DNA of 64,000 nucleotides from Spirochaeta thermophila DSM 6578 (lineage in GTDB: Bacteria > Spirochaetota > Spirochaetia > Winmispirales > Winmispiraceae): contig NC_017583.1 in NCBI RefSeq assembly GCF_000184345.1, forward strand, positions 2,356,001 through 2,420,000. The letters run 5' to 3'. A program made the translations under genes and the position numbers. Positions 10,139 to 19,779 of this stretch are shown piece by piece. Positions within the stretch are counted from its first letter, which is position 1, and every line of letters begins with the position of its first letter. Below the pieces are notes generated by a model. It had not been told where the DNA came from. It was given only the letters and a program-made list of their open reading frames with translations, and did no database searches.

Positions 10139-12415
10139 ATGTATCGTTCGGTGGGATGGGGTGTCGCGTTCATGTGTATAGGGACATTGATATTCTCCTC
10201 CTGTGTCAGCCCGACAGGGAGCGAGGAGTGGCCTGGGGAACTAGTGGCTGAGGAGTCCTGGATGGACGTTGCGCGGTGGAAGCTCGTACGATCAGGGGGG
10301 GGGGAGGAGGCATCCCTCCGTGCCGAAGGAGGGGGTCTTGCAGTGTCGTTCGTCCAGGATGGAGAGGGATTCGTGGAGCCGAGGCTTCTCCTCGGAGGGG
10401 CGGATTTCTCCTGCTGCGAGGCGCTTGCCCTCAGGATGGAGAGTCGTATCGAAGCGCGGCTCATGGTCTCCCTGGTCTTGTATGAGGCCGGAAGGGTGTG
10501 GGAGACCTCGTGGAAGAGCCTCGAGTCCGGAACCCATCTGGTGGTGTTTGATCTGTGGGGTGAACTCTTCTTTCCGGGAATGGATCTTCCTGAGGGAAGC
10601 ACCCCTCTTTCGAATGTGGAAGCGCTGGGAGTGAGGATCAGCGGCCTTGAGAACCCCGCCGGCACCGTATTGCTCGAGGGGATTGCGCGTGCGAGGAGCG
10701 AGGAGCCGCCCCCCTGGACGTTTCTCGTCGGAGGGGACTCCGATGGGAGGGAACTCCTCTCTGATGTCAGGGTCGTCCACACCCCTTCTCCTGAGGACCC
10801 GCTCGTGGAGCTCACGATTCCCCTAGGGGTGGTACCGGAGAACCCCTATGATCCCGATGAGGTGGACGTGGAGGCGGTATTCGTCTCTCCTGGAGGAGAT
10901 TCGTACCGGGTGGCGGGGTTCTACTATGTGCCCTACCGGAGAACCACAAGGTCCTTCGGTTCCCTGCTCCGCATGGCCGGGCCGGGCGAGTTCAGGGTGC
11001 GCTTCATAGCCCCGGAGGAGGGAACATGGGGCGAGTACGTTCGTGTGAACTATCGGGGCCAGGAATCCCGTACGCCCATTCCCCCCTTTCAAGCCCCCTC
11101 TCCCGGAAAGGGGTACGTGGGTCGGTCCAAAAGGGATCCGCGATACTTCGCCTTTCAGGATGGCACGTCCTGCATCCCCATCGGTTCCAACGTTGCGTGG
11201 TACGACCACCGGGGGATCGCGGCCTACGAGAAGTGGTTCTCAGAGATGGCACGCCATGGCGCGAATTTTGCCCGGATCTGGATGCCGAGCTGGGGATTCG
11301 GGATCGAGTGGAGTGATACGGGGTTGGGCAACTATCATCGGAGGCAGCGTCAGGCCTGGGAGCTCGATCGGGTACTCCGGCTCGCAGAAGAGAAGGGCAT
11401 CTACGTGATGCTCTGTCTCCTCAACCACGGTGCCTTCAGTACGAGCACGAATCCCGAGTGGTCCCAGAATCCCTACAATAGTAAGCTCGGGGGGGGCCTT
11501 GAGAGTCCCGGTGCGTTCGTGAGCGATCCCGAAGCATGGAAGTATTTCTCGCAGCGGCTCCGGTACATCATCGCCCGATGGGGATACAGCTCGCACATAT
11601 TTGCATGGGAGATATGGAACGAGACGGATCTCGCCACCGGCATCATGCAGAAGGAGGCCTTCCCTCGCTGGCTGGAGAAGGTGGCGGAGTACATCAGAAG
11701 AGAGGATCTGGGACGGCACCTCGTGACCACCAGTTACAGCGTGCCCGTGGATGCAGGGGACCCCCTGTGGGACTCCATGGACATCGTGCAGGAGCACCGC
11801 TATGGGCTCCAGGACTGGGCTCCCTACATGGTGGGAAGGGTGCTGAGGGCGAGGGAAAGGACCGACAAACCCTATCTCTTCGGAGAGTTCGGCATCTCGG
11901 AGGACGTGCCCGATCCGGAGGGGATCCACTGGCTGGACGGCCTGTGGGGAGGCATCTTCTCAGGTGCGGCCGGGACCGGGATGCTCTGGTGGTGGGACCT
12001 CTACCTTGAGAGCTACGATCTCTTTCCTCTCTACCGGGGGGTCTCACGATTTCTCGAGGGCGAGACCCTCGAGGGGATGGAACCCCGCGACGTGGAATAC
12101 GTGGGGCCTTATCAGATCCACATGCTCACGAGGGAAGGGGAGGCATGGATCTGGATCAAGGACCGCACGTTCTCCTTCGAGGGCCTCATGTCCAGGGCCA
12201 TGGGAGTGGGACTTGAGAACGTGACATGGGAGCCGCTCCCATCCACGGTACTCCACCTTCCTTTGGGACCGGGACGCTATCGGGTGGAGTGGTACGAGCC
12301 TCAGACCGGAGAGCTGATCGGGGAAGATGACGGGTCGACCCCGGATGACCTCCTGGAGGTGGTCGTGCCGGAGTTCTCACAACACCTTGCAGGAAAGGTG
12401 AGACGGGTGGAGTGA
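10139..12415 (+). CDS. Lipoprotein glycoside hydrolase, DUF5060-like plus GH5-like barrel
   Basis: A 758-residue predicted lipoprotein (IFSSC, Cys22). Residues about 25-190 form a beta-rich N-terminal region of unknown type. About 195-300 resembles DUF5060, a beta-sandwich found before GH5-type barrels. The barrel spans about 320-650 with E495 in WEIWNETD as acid/base and E583 in FGEFGISED as nucleophile, both at standard clan GH-A sites. It lacks the Pro/Thr linker and CBM64 of the cluster at the left end. The substrate is uncertain: cellulose, mannan or mixed-linkage glucan are all possible. GGAGG precedes the ATG. The gene ends 40 bases before an IS1595-type element. Confidence 0.82.
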   Translation: MYRSVGWGVAFMCIGTLIFSSCVSPTGSEEWPGELVAEESWMDVARWKLVRSGGGEEASLRAEGGGLAVSFVQDGEGFVEPRLLLGGADFSCCEALALRMESRIEARLMVSLVLYEAGRVWETSWKSLESGTHLVVFDLWGELFFPGMDLPEGSTPLSNVEALGVRISGLENPAGTVLLEGIARARSEEPPPWTFLVGGDSDGRELLSDVRVVHTPSPEDPLVELTIPLGVVPENPYDPDEVDVEAVFVSPGGDSYRVAGFYYVPYRRTTRSFGSLLRMAGPGEFRVRFIAPEEGTWGEYVRVNYRGQESRTPIPPFQAPSPGKGYVGRSKRDPRYFAFQDGTSCIPIGSNVAWYDHRGIAAYEKWFSEMARHGANFARIWMPSWGFGIEWSDTGLGNYHRRQRQAWELDRVLRLAEEKGIYVMLCLLNHGAFSTSTNPEWSQNPYNSKLGGGLESPGAFVSDPEAWKYFSQRLRYIIARWGYSSHIFAWEIWNETDLATGIMQKEAFPRWLEKVAEYIRREDLGRHLVTTSYSVPVDAGDPLWDSMDIVQEHRYGLQDWAPYMVGRVLRARERTDKPYLFGEFGISEDVPDPEGIHWLDGLWGGIFSGAAGTGMLWWWDLYLESYDLFPLYRGVSRFLEGETLEGMEPRDVEYVGPYQIHMLTREGEAWIWIKDRTFSFEGLMSRAMGVGLENVTWEPLPSTVLHLPLGPGRYRVEWYEPQTGELIGEDDGSTPDDLLEVVVPEFSQHLAGKVRRVE

Positions 12416-12455
12416 ACGGGAACCGGGCACTTTAAGAAGAACGTATAGAAACTTT

Positions 12456-13394
12456 TTGGTGATTATCTATTATCTGCCACCTGAGAGTATTCTCTAAGCA
12501 CATCCAGCAGAAGCTCGAATAGATCCTCCTCCCTATGATTATACCGCCACTCCAATTCTTTCAAGTACAGCGGAAAACGTTCTACACTCACCCCGTGATG
12601 CTGGAGCAGCCGCCCTTTCGCATAACTCCAAAACCCCTCTATCCCATTGATGTACACTTTCCCATTCGCAAATCGCTTCCCGTGATCAATCCGCTTGTGC
12701 CTGAATCCATAGCTCACAAGCCCATCATAGCTCTTGAACCGGTCGGTATACACAAGCGATCCCCGCTTCACTTTGGCCACTGCCAGTCGTACAAGCTCCT
12801 CCGCACTTACCTGCTCCACCACTTCCACCTGCACTTTTCCCCCTCGCTCGAGAATCCCAAACACAGGAATCTTCCCTGCCGCCCCTCTCCCCCTCTTCCC
12901 CTTTCTCTTTCCTCCAAAATAACTTTCGTCCATCTCTACTTCACCTTCGAGCAGGCTCTTCCCCTCCTTCCGGGTGTGCACCCATATCGCCTTCCGAAAC
13001 AACGTGTAGAGCCTCAGCGTCACCTCATAGGAGAGCCGTAACTGCAAAGCCGCCTTGTGGGCGGTAAGTTCCATCTCAAAGAGCTTCATTGCCCACAGGA
13101 TCTTCTCCCAGGAGAGCTTCGTCCCCTCGAAGATGCTCCCTCGTCGTATGCTCCACTCTTTCCTGCACTGGTAGCACTTGTACTTCTCTCGTCTCACCTC
13201 GCCTATATGCTCACTTCCACAAAAGGGACACCGGGTGTGCGTGACGAGGAGTCCTTTCTCTCTCAGATAGGAGACCGTTTTCTCTCTATCGCTTGCAAGT
13301 GTTGAAAGACTTACGACGTCCATATCCGTGCCACCTTTCTCTTCGGTATTATACCACATTATACCACAGGTGGCTCAAAAATGGTAATCACCAA
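12456..13394 (-). mobile_element. IS1595-family insertion sequence
   Basis: About 939 bp with imperfect 28-bp terminal inverted repeats (12456-12483 and 13367-13394). Both ends read TTGGTGATTA on the outside and GCCACCTG on the inside. It carries one transposase gene. I could not find the 8-bp target duplication expected for the family; the flanks (GAAACTTT and GAGAAATA) do not match, so the site has probably been rearranged. The right side abuts a broken membrane-protein gene. Confidence 0.85.
12463..13323 (-). CDS. IS1595-family (ISXO2-like) transposase
   Basis: A 286-residue DDE-type transposase. I chose the ATG at 13323 because AAAGGTGG lies upstream; a longer start at 13359 would add 12 residues. 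An N-terminal zinc ribbon (CPFC ... CYQC) is followed by the ISXO2-like catalytic domain: MDESYFGGKRKGKRG gives the first acidic residue, YTDRFKSYDGL the second, and NGIEGFWSYAKGRL the third position. The reading frame is intact, so it may still be active. The stop codon lies inside the left terminal repeat. Confidence 0.9.
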   Translation of the reverse strand: MDVVSLSTLASDREKTVSYLREKGLLVTHTRCPFCGSEHIGEVRREKYKCYQCRKEWSIRRGSIFEGTKLSWEKILWAMKLFEMELTAHKAALQLRLSYEVTLRLYTLFRKAIWVHTRKEGKSLLEGEVEMDESYFGGKRKGKRGRGAAGKIPVFGILERGGKVQVEVVEQVSAEELVRLAVAKVKRGSLVYTDRFKSYDGLVSYGFRHKRIDHGKRFANGKVYINGIEGFWSYAKGRLLQHHGVSVERFPLYLKELEWRYNHREEDLFELLLDVLREYSQVADNR

Positions 13395-14318
13395 GAGAAA
13401 TAACCACCCCTCAGTACACGGATCCCGGGGGTTCCTTCCTATTCTACGACGACGTCGCTGAGGACGTACTCAACGCTCTTGAACTCGGCATCGCCTCCAC
13501 CCTCTCCCTCCAACCCCTCATCGGAAGCGATCCAAAGAACAGGCTGGATGTGACCCTCTCCCTCGACACCAGGCTTCCCCTGCCCGGGAAGTATACATCA
13601 CAGGAGATGCATAAGTAATGTGAATCCCGCGGTCGGGAGTCTCGCCACCATCAACAGCTTCACCCAAACCGACCTCACTACAGAGCGGGCGGGGATATTC
13701 AAATACGACCTTAATATAGGAGCGAATCATCCGCTCTACTTCCCATTCGGTGACTGGGCGGATCTGGCCCTCAATCCAGGGATCGGCGTGGGACTCAGCT
13801 ACTGGCCTTCAAGTGATTACTACTCGAAATCATCCGAACAGGTTGTAAAGGACGACGGGAACAACGACGGGGACTTCAACGATACTGCAGACACCGTCAC
13901 TACCACTACTACCACGTACTACAACAACAACGACGGGGATCCGGTGGAGCTCTCCTTCCCTGTGAGCCTCGGCACGGCCTTCAAGTGGAAACAGAAGGAG
14001 TGGGTCTTCGGCGTTACCCTGGCAAGCTGGATGTCCATGACACCCATCATCTCCTTCGAATCAAGCAAAGTGGACACTCAAGAAGTACACGTGGTCCAAA
14101 AAGATGGTACTGGTGTGACCACGAGTGAAACCATCACCACGAAGGTAGAAGGCGACTACGGCACCTCCCGAACCACAGCTGACTGGTCGTTCGGCATCCA
14201 AAATGGCTTCATCCTCAACTTCTACCTGCCCGACAACATCCGGCTGGACGTGCTGGTCACTACAAACCTCTTCGAGTTCGACGCACTCTTCATCCAGGCC
14301 ATCATCCCGCTTCCGTAA
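13395..14318 (+). pseudogene. Outer-membrane-like protein, 5' end lost and frame broken
   Basis: Two adjoining open segments look like one damaged gene. The first (about 13396-13618) runs directly out of the IS1595 end without a start codon and codes DPGGSFLFYDDV through QEMHK before a TAA. The second (13620-14318, GTG start possible) is one frame away and codes 232 residues with alternating beta-strand character, ending in FEFDALFIQAIIPLP, like an outer-membrane beta-barrel. Removing one base near 13616 would join them. The 5' part, with start and signal peptide, is missing; the IS insertion probably removed it. Function unknown. The alternative is a small intact gene from 13620, but no ribosome site supports that. 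Confidence 0.6.
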
Positions 14319-14341
14319 GCAGGTTCTCTTCTTGCACATAA

Positions 14342-14373
14342 GAGGCCCGGCACCAGGTGCCGGGCCTCTTTTT
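14342..14373 (+). terminator. Strong intrinsic terminator
   Basis: Perfect inverted repeat GAGGCCCGGC ... GCCGGGCCTC (stem 10 bp or more) followed by TTTTT. It ends the + strand remnant gene and separates it from the convergent acnA gene. Confidence 0.9.
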
Positions 14374-14377
14374 GTTC

Positions 14378-17002
14378 TTAGGGTTTAGAGTTTCTCATTT
14401 TCCCCAGGACGTAGGAGAGGAGGCCGCCTGAGGTGAGGAAGGCCACCTCCACCTGGGAGAAGACCTGGGCCTCGGCCTCGAACCTCACCACCTCACGGCC
14501 GTCCCTCTCTGCCCTCACCAGGCACCGCTTCCGTGGGGTGAGCGTTCCCACCTCTATGGTAATCTCCTCCTCACCGGTAAGTCCCAGCTCATTGGCCGAC
14601 TTCCCCTCGGGGAAGCAGAGCGGGAGCACCCCCATACCTACCAGGTTGCTTCGGTGGATGCGCTCGAACGACTGGGCGAGCACCGCACGCACACCAAGAA
14701 GGCGTGTCCCCTTGGCCGCCCAGTCGCGGGAGGAGCCGGTACCGTACTCCCTCCCTGCGAGCACGACGAGTGGCACGCCCCTCCGTCCGTACTCCATTGC
14801 GGCATCGTAGATGAAGGACTGCGTCCGCTCGGGGAAGAGAAGGGTGTAGCCACCCGGGGCATCGGGGGTGAGCCTGTTCTTCAAGCGGATGTTGGCAAAG
14901 GTGCCGCGCATCATCACCTCGTGGTTGCCCCTGCGGGATCCGTATGAATTGAACTCCTCGGGCCGCACCCCGAGCTGTTGGAGGTACCGGCCTGCAGGAT
15001 AGTCTTTCGGAATCGCCCCTGCAGGGGAGATGTGGTCCGTGGTGACCGAGTCTCCAAAAAACCCGAGCACGCGAGCCCGCTCGATCCGGTCAGGGAGGCC
15101 CTCGAGCTCAAAGAAAGGCGGCTTCTTGATGTAGGTTGAAGCCTCATCCCATGAGAAGAGAAGGCCCTCCCCTCCTTCGAGCCTCTGCCATCGCTCATCC
15201 CCTTCGAAGATATGGGCGTACCGCGTCCTGAAATCGTCTCCCACCACCACCTCTTCCACCAGGCGTGCGATCTCCTTGCCTGAGGGAAGGAGCTCATCCA
15301 GGAACACGTCCCGGCCGTCCCTGTCTTTACCCACCGGTTCCCTGGTGAGGTCTTTCATCACCGTGCCTGCGAGGGCGTAGACGATCACATAGATGGGTGA
15401 AGCGAGGATGTTGAACCGCACCTTCTGATGGATCCGTGCCTCGAAGTTGCGGTTTCCCGAACCCACCGATGTGAGTAGCAATCCCTCATCGGCCGCCCTC
15501 TCAAGGGCCTCGGGGAGCGGCCCGCTGTTCCCTATGCACGTGGCACACCCGAAGGCCGCCACCGAGAACCCCAGCTCCTCCAACGCCCCCAGCAACCCCG
15601 CTCGCTCCAGGTAGTCCACCACCACCCTGGACCCCGGCGCGAGGCTCGTCTTCACCCACCGGGGCACCCGCATCCCCCGCTCCACCGCCCGCTTCGCCAC
15701 GAGCCCCGCCCCCACCATCACCGCCGGGTTGGACGTATTGGTGCACGAGGTGATCGACGCGATGGCCACCGCGCCGTGCGGCACCAGCATCCGCTCCCCT
15801 CCCAACTCCACCACCCTCCCCTCGCCCTCTGCTCCCAGACGCCTGCACTCCTCCCCTATCCGCACCGGCACATCCTGTCTGGAAAGCCGGTCCTGCGGTC
15901 GGTACGGCCCCGCGAGCGTGGGCTCCACCGTGGACAGGTCGAGCTCCACCACCTCTGAGTACTCGGGCTCCACCGAGGAACCGTACCAGAGGCCCGCCTC
16001 CTTCAGGTACGCCTCCGCCCTCGCCGCCGCCTCCTCACGCCCCGTCATCCGGAGGAAGTCCACCGTGCGCTCGTCGGCCGGGAAGAACCCCATCGTGGCC
16101 CCGTACTCCGGTGCCATGTTGGCGATCGTCACCCTGTCCGGGACCGACAGCTGGGAAAGCGCAGGACCGAAGTACTCCACGAACTTCCCCACCACCCCCT
16201 TCTTCCGCAGGAGGTGCGTGAGGGTGAGCACCACGTCCGTGGCCGTCACACCCTCGGGCATCCTCCCCACCAGTCGCACCCCTACCACCTCCGGGAGCGG
16301 CATCACGTAGGCCTCACCCAGCATCACCGCCTCGGCCTCTATCCCCCCCACACCCCACCCTATCACACCAAGCCCGTTCACCATGGTGGTGTGTGAGTCG
16401 GTCCCCACGAGCGAGTCGGGATACCAGAGCACCATCCCATCGCGCACCTCCTCACGCACCACCTGCGCGAGGTACTCCACGTTGATCTGGTGACAGATCC
16501 CGGAATTGGGCGGCACCACCTTGAAGTTCGCCATACTCCTCCCCGCCCACTTGAGGAGCCGGTACCGCTCTCCGTTCCGTTCGTACTCCTTCTCCACATT
16601 CCGATCGAGCGCATCACGTCGTGCCCAGAAATCGAGCTGGACCGAGTGATCCACCACCAGGTCCACCGGGATCTGCGGCGTCACCCGGGACGGATCCCCC
16701 CCCTTCCCGGCCACCGCATCCCTCATCGCGGCCAGATCCACCACCGCCGGCACACCGGTGAAGTCCTGCATGAGCACCCGTGCCGGGAAATAGGGCACCT
16801 CCGAACCCACATGGCGACGCCAGGCCCCCACCCGCGCCACCACCTCCCCCTCCATCCGTCCCAGAGCCACACTCCTCGCCACATTCTCCAGGAGCACACG
16901 CATGCTGTAGGGCATCCGTTCGAGCCCCCCCTCGACCGGCAAGCCCCTCATATCCACCACGCGGACACGCCGCCCTCCGAACATCCTCTCGACCAGGTCC
17001 AT
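14378..17002 (-). CDS. acnA: Aconitate hydratase A
   Basis: An 874-residue monomeric aconitase that interconverts citrate and isocitrate using a 4Fe-4S cluster. Cluster ligands are visible in ITSCTNTSNP and in CATCIGNSGPLP. The C-terminal swivel domain has SSRDWAAKG. I chose the ATG at 17002 (MDLVERMFGG) because AAAGGAG lies upstream; the frame stays open further up but enters the region next to the tRNA terminator. Length fits the AcnA/IRP type. No other citric-acid-cycle gene is near. tRNA-Val lies upstream on the same strand but a terminator separates them. Confidence 0.96.
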   Translation of the reverse strand: MDLVERMFGGRRVRVVDMRGLPVEGGLERMPYSMRVLLENVARSVALGRMEGEVVARVGAWRRHVGSEVPYFPARVLMQDFTGVPAVVDLAAMRDAVAGKGGDPSRVTPQIPVDLVVDHSVQLDFWARRDALDRNVEKEYERNGERYRLLKWAGRSMANFKVVPPNSGICHQINVEYLAQVVREEVRDGMVLWYPDSLVGTDSHTTMVNGLGVIGWGVGGIEAEAVMLGEAYVMPLPEVVGVRLVGRMPEGVTATDVVLTLTHLLRKKGVVGKFVEYFGPALSQLSVPDRVTIANMAPEYGATMGFFPADERTVDFLRMTGREEAAARAEAYLKEAGLWYGSSVEPEYSEVVELDLSTVEPTLAGPYRPQDRLSRQDVPVRIGEECRRLGAEGEGRVVELGGERMLVPHGAVAIASITSCTNTSNPAVMVGAGLVAKRAVERGMRVPRWVKTSLAPGSRVVVDYLERAGLLGALEELGFSVAAFGCATCIGNSGPLPEALERAADEGLLLTSVGSGNRNFEARIHQKVRFNILASPIYVIVYALAGTVMKDLTREPVGKDRDGRDVFLDELLPSGKEIARLVEEVVVGDDFRTRYAHIFEGDERWQRLEGGEGLLFSWDEASTYIKKPPFFELEGLPDRIERARVLGFFGDSVTTDHISPAGAIPKDYPAGRYLQQLGVRPEEFNSYGSRRGNHEVMMRGTFANIRLKNRLTPDAPGGYTLLFPERTQSFIYDAAMEYGRRGVPLVVLAGREYGTGSSRDWAAKGTRLLGVRAVLAQSFERIHRSNLVGMGVLPLCFPEGKSANELGLTGEEEITIEVGTLTPRKRCLVRAERDGREVVRFEAEAQVFSQVEVAFLTSGGLLSYVLGKMRNSKP

Positions 17003-17104
17003 AGACACTCCTTTGTACGTGATGAGACCTCGCCACCCACGGCGAGCGCGTGGCTCAACCTTACCCGAAACCCGGCCTTCCTGTCCACGCCGCCCGCCAC
17101 GCAC

Positions 17105-17129
17105 AAAAAAAGCTGCCCTGCCGGGCAGC
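17105..17129 (-). terminator. Intrinsic terminator of tRNA-Val
   Basis: On the minus strand, GCTGCCC ... GGGCAGC (7-bp stem, 4-base loop) is followed by seven T. It starts directly after the tRNA 3' end and isolates it from acnA. Confidence 0.9.
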
Positions 17130-17130
17130 C

Positions 17131-17206
<76 letters not shown>

Positions 17207-17217
17207 CTTGAGTCGAG

Positions 17218-17246
17218 ATGATAGCACAATCTCCACGCTATGGCAA
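17218..17246 (-). promoter_or_regulatory. Promoter of tRNA-Val
   Basis: On the minus strand TTGCCA (17246-17241), 17-base spacer, TATCAT (17223-17218) with TGC in front (extended -10). The target duplication of ISNCY copy 1 begins at the next base, 17247, so the element stopped exactly at the upstream edge of this promoter. Confidence 0.7.
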
Positions 17247-17333
17247 GCCCTTCGTCCTCCTTGTGTCAAGACTCGATAAAAATGTCACCCTTTTTAACTC
17301 AGTTAAAATGTCACCCCCTGGGTAGTATTCTCT

Positions 17334-18467
17334 TCATCCTGCCCGCTGTTTGGTGCGCCGTGCAGGAGTTACCCGCTCATACTTCAACTCCCTATTCTCA
17401 TGGAACAGGGAGATCGTTTCATCCAGGTATTTTCGAACCAGGACCTTCTGTTTCGGCCGAGGAAGGAAGCCTTTGTCGTTCTTGATCTGCAGCACCTGCC
17501 TCTCATAGTAGATTGTGTAATCCTTTTGTACGACTCGATTCGCTTCAAAGCAAAAGATCTCTTTCAGCTTCGTTTCTTTGGTACATCGCACATGCACGTC
17601 CTGCGAGTCTTCCGCTTCTACCGCAAAGCGTTCGTTGAACTGAGGCAGGAACGTCTCCCACAAGTACCGGTTCGCCTCCTCGATCGTACAAATCCCCGCA
17701 AGACGCAGTTCCTTCACCAACCGATCCTGCAGAATCCCGTTCCGCCGTTCCACCCGCCCTTTCGCTTGCGGCGAATACGCACTCACGATCTGTACCCCCA
17801 GTTTGTCGCACGCCCGCTCGAATGCGGTTTTCGGCTCTTTGCCCGCCAACTGTTCCTCCAGCGTCGGTTCCCGCAGCGTCTTGTAGCCGTTTTTCAAGTC
17901 ACAGTACAGACTCATCGGGATCCCATACTGCTCCACCCAGCCCCACAGCAGCTGCATCGCCGCAGCGCTCGTCTCCTGTTCACTGAACCGCGCATACGTG
18001 ATCCCCGTCGCATCATCCACCATCACCATCAAGCAACAGGCACTGCGCCGTCCTTCAAACCAATCATGCGGGGACCCGTCAAACTGAACCAGCTCCCCAA
18101 AACAGGCCCGCCGTTTCCTCCGGCTTCGGTACGGCTTCCTCCTCTTCTTCCTCGCCCAGATTCCTTCCTCCAGCAGCCACCTGCGTAGCGTCTCGTGATC
18201 CACCTCAAGACCTTCCTTCGCCAACTGCTCGCTCGCAAACGTCGACCCAAAATCCCCGTACCTCTCCCGATACCTACTCACCACCCTCTGCCGAAACTCC
18301 TCCTCCTTCCGATTCCCCGACGGTTTGCCTCGGTTCCCATGCCGCAATCCCGCGATCCCCCCTTCCCGGAGCCTCTTCTCCCACCGCTGCACCTGCCGTT
18401 TGCTCACCCCTAAGATCTGCGCTACCTGCTCGTTCGTCAGACCTTGGCTTTCCATCTTCCCCAACAC
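17334..18467 (-). pseudogene. ISNCY transposase, start region cut off by IS3
   Basis: The 377 residues from the internal Met at 18467 match the copy at 35004-36176 apart from two substitutions I can see (S for P in FGSTF, K for N in VVQKDY). The IS3 element sits between codon 5 and the rest of the gene, so the normal start and its upstream signal are 1.3 kb away. It has an N-terminal helix-turn-helix region (VAQILGVSKRQVQRWEKR) and an integrase-like core with VQFDGSPHDWFEGR, YCDLKNGY and GRVERRNG as likely DDE positions. Expression would require a new start, so it is probably silent. Confidence 0.85.
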
Positions 18468-18491
18468 TTCCGCTCGTTTTAATTCCTTTAG

Positions 18492-19779
18492 TGTACTGCG
18501 CCCATTAAGTCAAGACAAAAAGGGTAGGGAGAAATGGTAGTACCGAAAGGGGTCATGCGACCTCCTCTCCTTGCATCTGCGCCCAAAGGGCCTCATATTC
18601 CTCGGGGCTCCTGTACCCTAGCGCACTGTGGACATAGTGCCGGTTGTACTCCTCCGCCCATCCCCTCACCGCCTCCTCCAGCTCCCCCACGTGCTCCCAC
18701 TCCCGCAGCCACAACAGCTCCTCCTTCATCGTCCGTATCATCCGCTCCGTGTCCGCATTCCCCTTCGGATTGTTGTAGCTCGTGAACACCTGTTCGATCC
18801 CCAATACCTCCATCGCCTTCATGAACGACCGGCTCAACGGTTGGCTCCCGTTGTCACTCACCAGCCGAAGCCCTCTCCCCCTCACCCCCTCGGGAAACTC
18901 CCGCTCCACCGCCATCTCCATCGCCGCACGCCACTCCTCACTCCTCCCCCTCACCGACACCTTCCACCCCACCAGCTTCTTCGTGTACCAGTCAAGTACG
19001 ATCACGAGATAGACCCATCCTATCCCTTTCACCAGCACCTTCGTCATGTCGATCCCCCACCACTCCCTCGGTCTCCTCGCCACCGGCTTCCCTCGCCCAC
19101 TCCCACGTCTCGCTTTCTTCTTCTCCCGTCTACACATAAGCCCCGCACCCTTCATAAGTCCTCTCACCCGCTTCTCGCTCACCTCCTCCCCCTCCCGCCT
19201 CCTCAACCACCACGCCACCCGCCTGTACCCCCAGTACGGATGCTCCCCCACAAGATCCCTGATCTTCTCCATAAGCCGCCCATCGTCCCTCTCCTTCTCC
19301 TCCCGCTTCTTCCCCACCTTCTGCCCCCTTTTCCTCCTCGCATAGTACCGGCTCCGACTCACGCCAAGTGCCTCACACGCATCCTTCACCCGGTACCCTT
19401 CCCCCACCAGCCGCTCCACTGCCTCTACCTCCCCAACAGCTCCTTCGTTTTTTAGTATCTCGATCTGGATCGCCTGCTTCGCTATGATCTTCTCAAGCTG
19501 CTCTATCTTCGCTCGATAGGTGTCCTTCTCCTTCCTGCCGTCTGCAAGGGCTCTCGTGCCCCCTTCCAGAAACCTGTCCCGCCATCGGTAGTACATCGTC
19601 TGGCTGATCTGGTGTTCCCGGCAGATCTCGGCGATCTGCCGTTCGCCTCGGAGTCCTTCCAGGACGATCGCAAGTTTCTCTTCAGTGGTCCATGTCCGCT
19701 TCTTCATCTGCGTCCTCCTCCCTTATTCCAGTCTTACCTCTACCATTTCTCCGTGTCCACTCCTACGGGACGCAGTATA
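18492..19779 (-). mobile_element. IS3-family insertion sequence inside ISNCY copy 1
   Basis: A 1288-bp element with ends TGTACTGCGCCC and (inverted) TATACTGCGTCCC, flanked by a 4-bp target duplication TTAG (18488-18491 and 19780-19783). The uninterrupted target is seen in ISNCY copy 2. It carries one transposase reading frame. Confidence 0.92.
18553..19707 (-). CDS. IS3-family transposase, single fused reading frame
   Basis: A 384-residue protein that joins the two parts usually coded as OrfA and OrfB. The N-terminal helix-turn-helix (WTTEEKLAIVLEGL ... SQTMYYRWRDRF) and leucine-rich coiled coil (EQLEKIIAKQAIQIEILK) correspond to OrfA. The integrase domain has WWGIDMTKV (first Asp), LVSDNGSQ (second Asp) and NPKGNADTERMIRTMKEE (Glu). 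Most IS3 elements need a -1 frameshift to make this fusion; here it is in frame throughout. GGGAGGAGG precedes the ATG at 19707. The frame is intact and probably active. Confidence 0.92.
   Translation of the reverse strand: MKKRTWTTEEKLAIVLEGLRGERQIAEICREHQISQTMYYRWRDRFLEGGTRALADGRKEKDTYRAKIEQLEKIIAKQAIQIEILKNEGAVGEVEAVERLVGEGYRVKDACEALGVSRSRYYARRKRGQKVGKKREEKERDDGRLMEKIRDLVGEHPYWGYRRVAWWLRRREGEEVSEKRVRGLMKGAGLMCRREKKKARRGSGRGKPVARRPREWWGIDMTKVLVKGIGWVYLVIVLDWYTKKLVGWKVSVRGRSEEWRAAMEMAVEREFPEGVRGRGLRLVSDNGSQPLSRSFMKAMEVLGIEQVFTSYNNPKGNADTERMIRTMKEELLWLREWEHVGELEEAVRGWAEEYNRHYVHSALGYRSPEEYEALWAQMQGEEVA

Noticed and set aside
12448-13402. Target duplication of the IS1595 element
   Set aside because: The eight bases on either side do not match in any nearby register.
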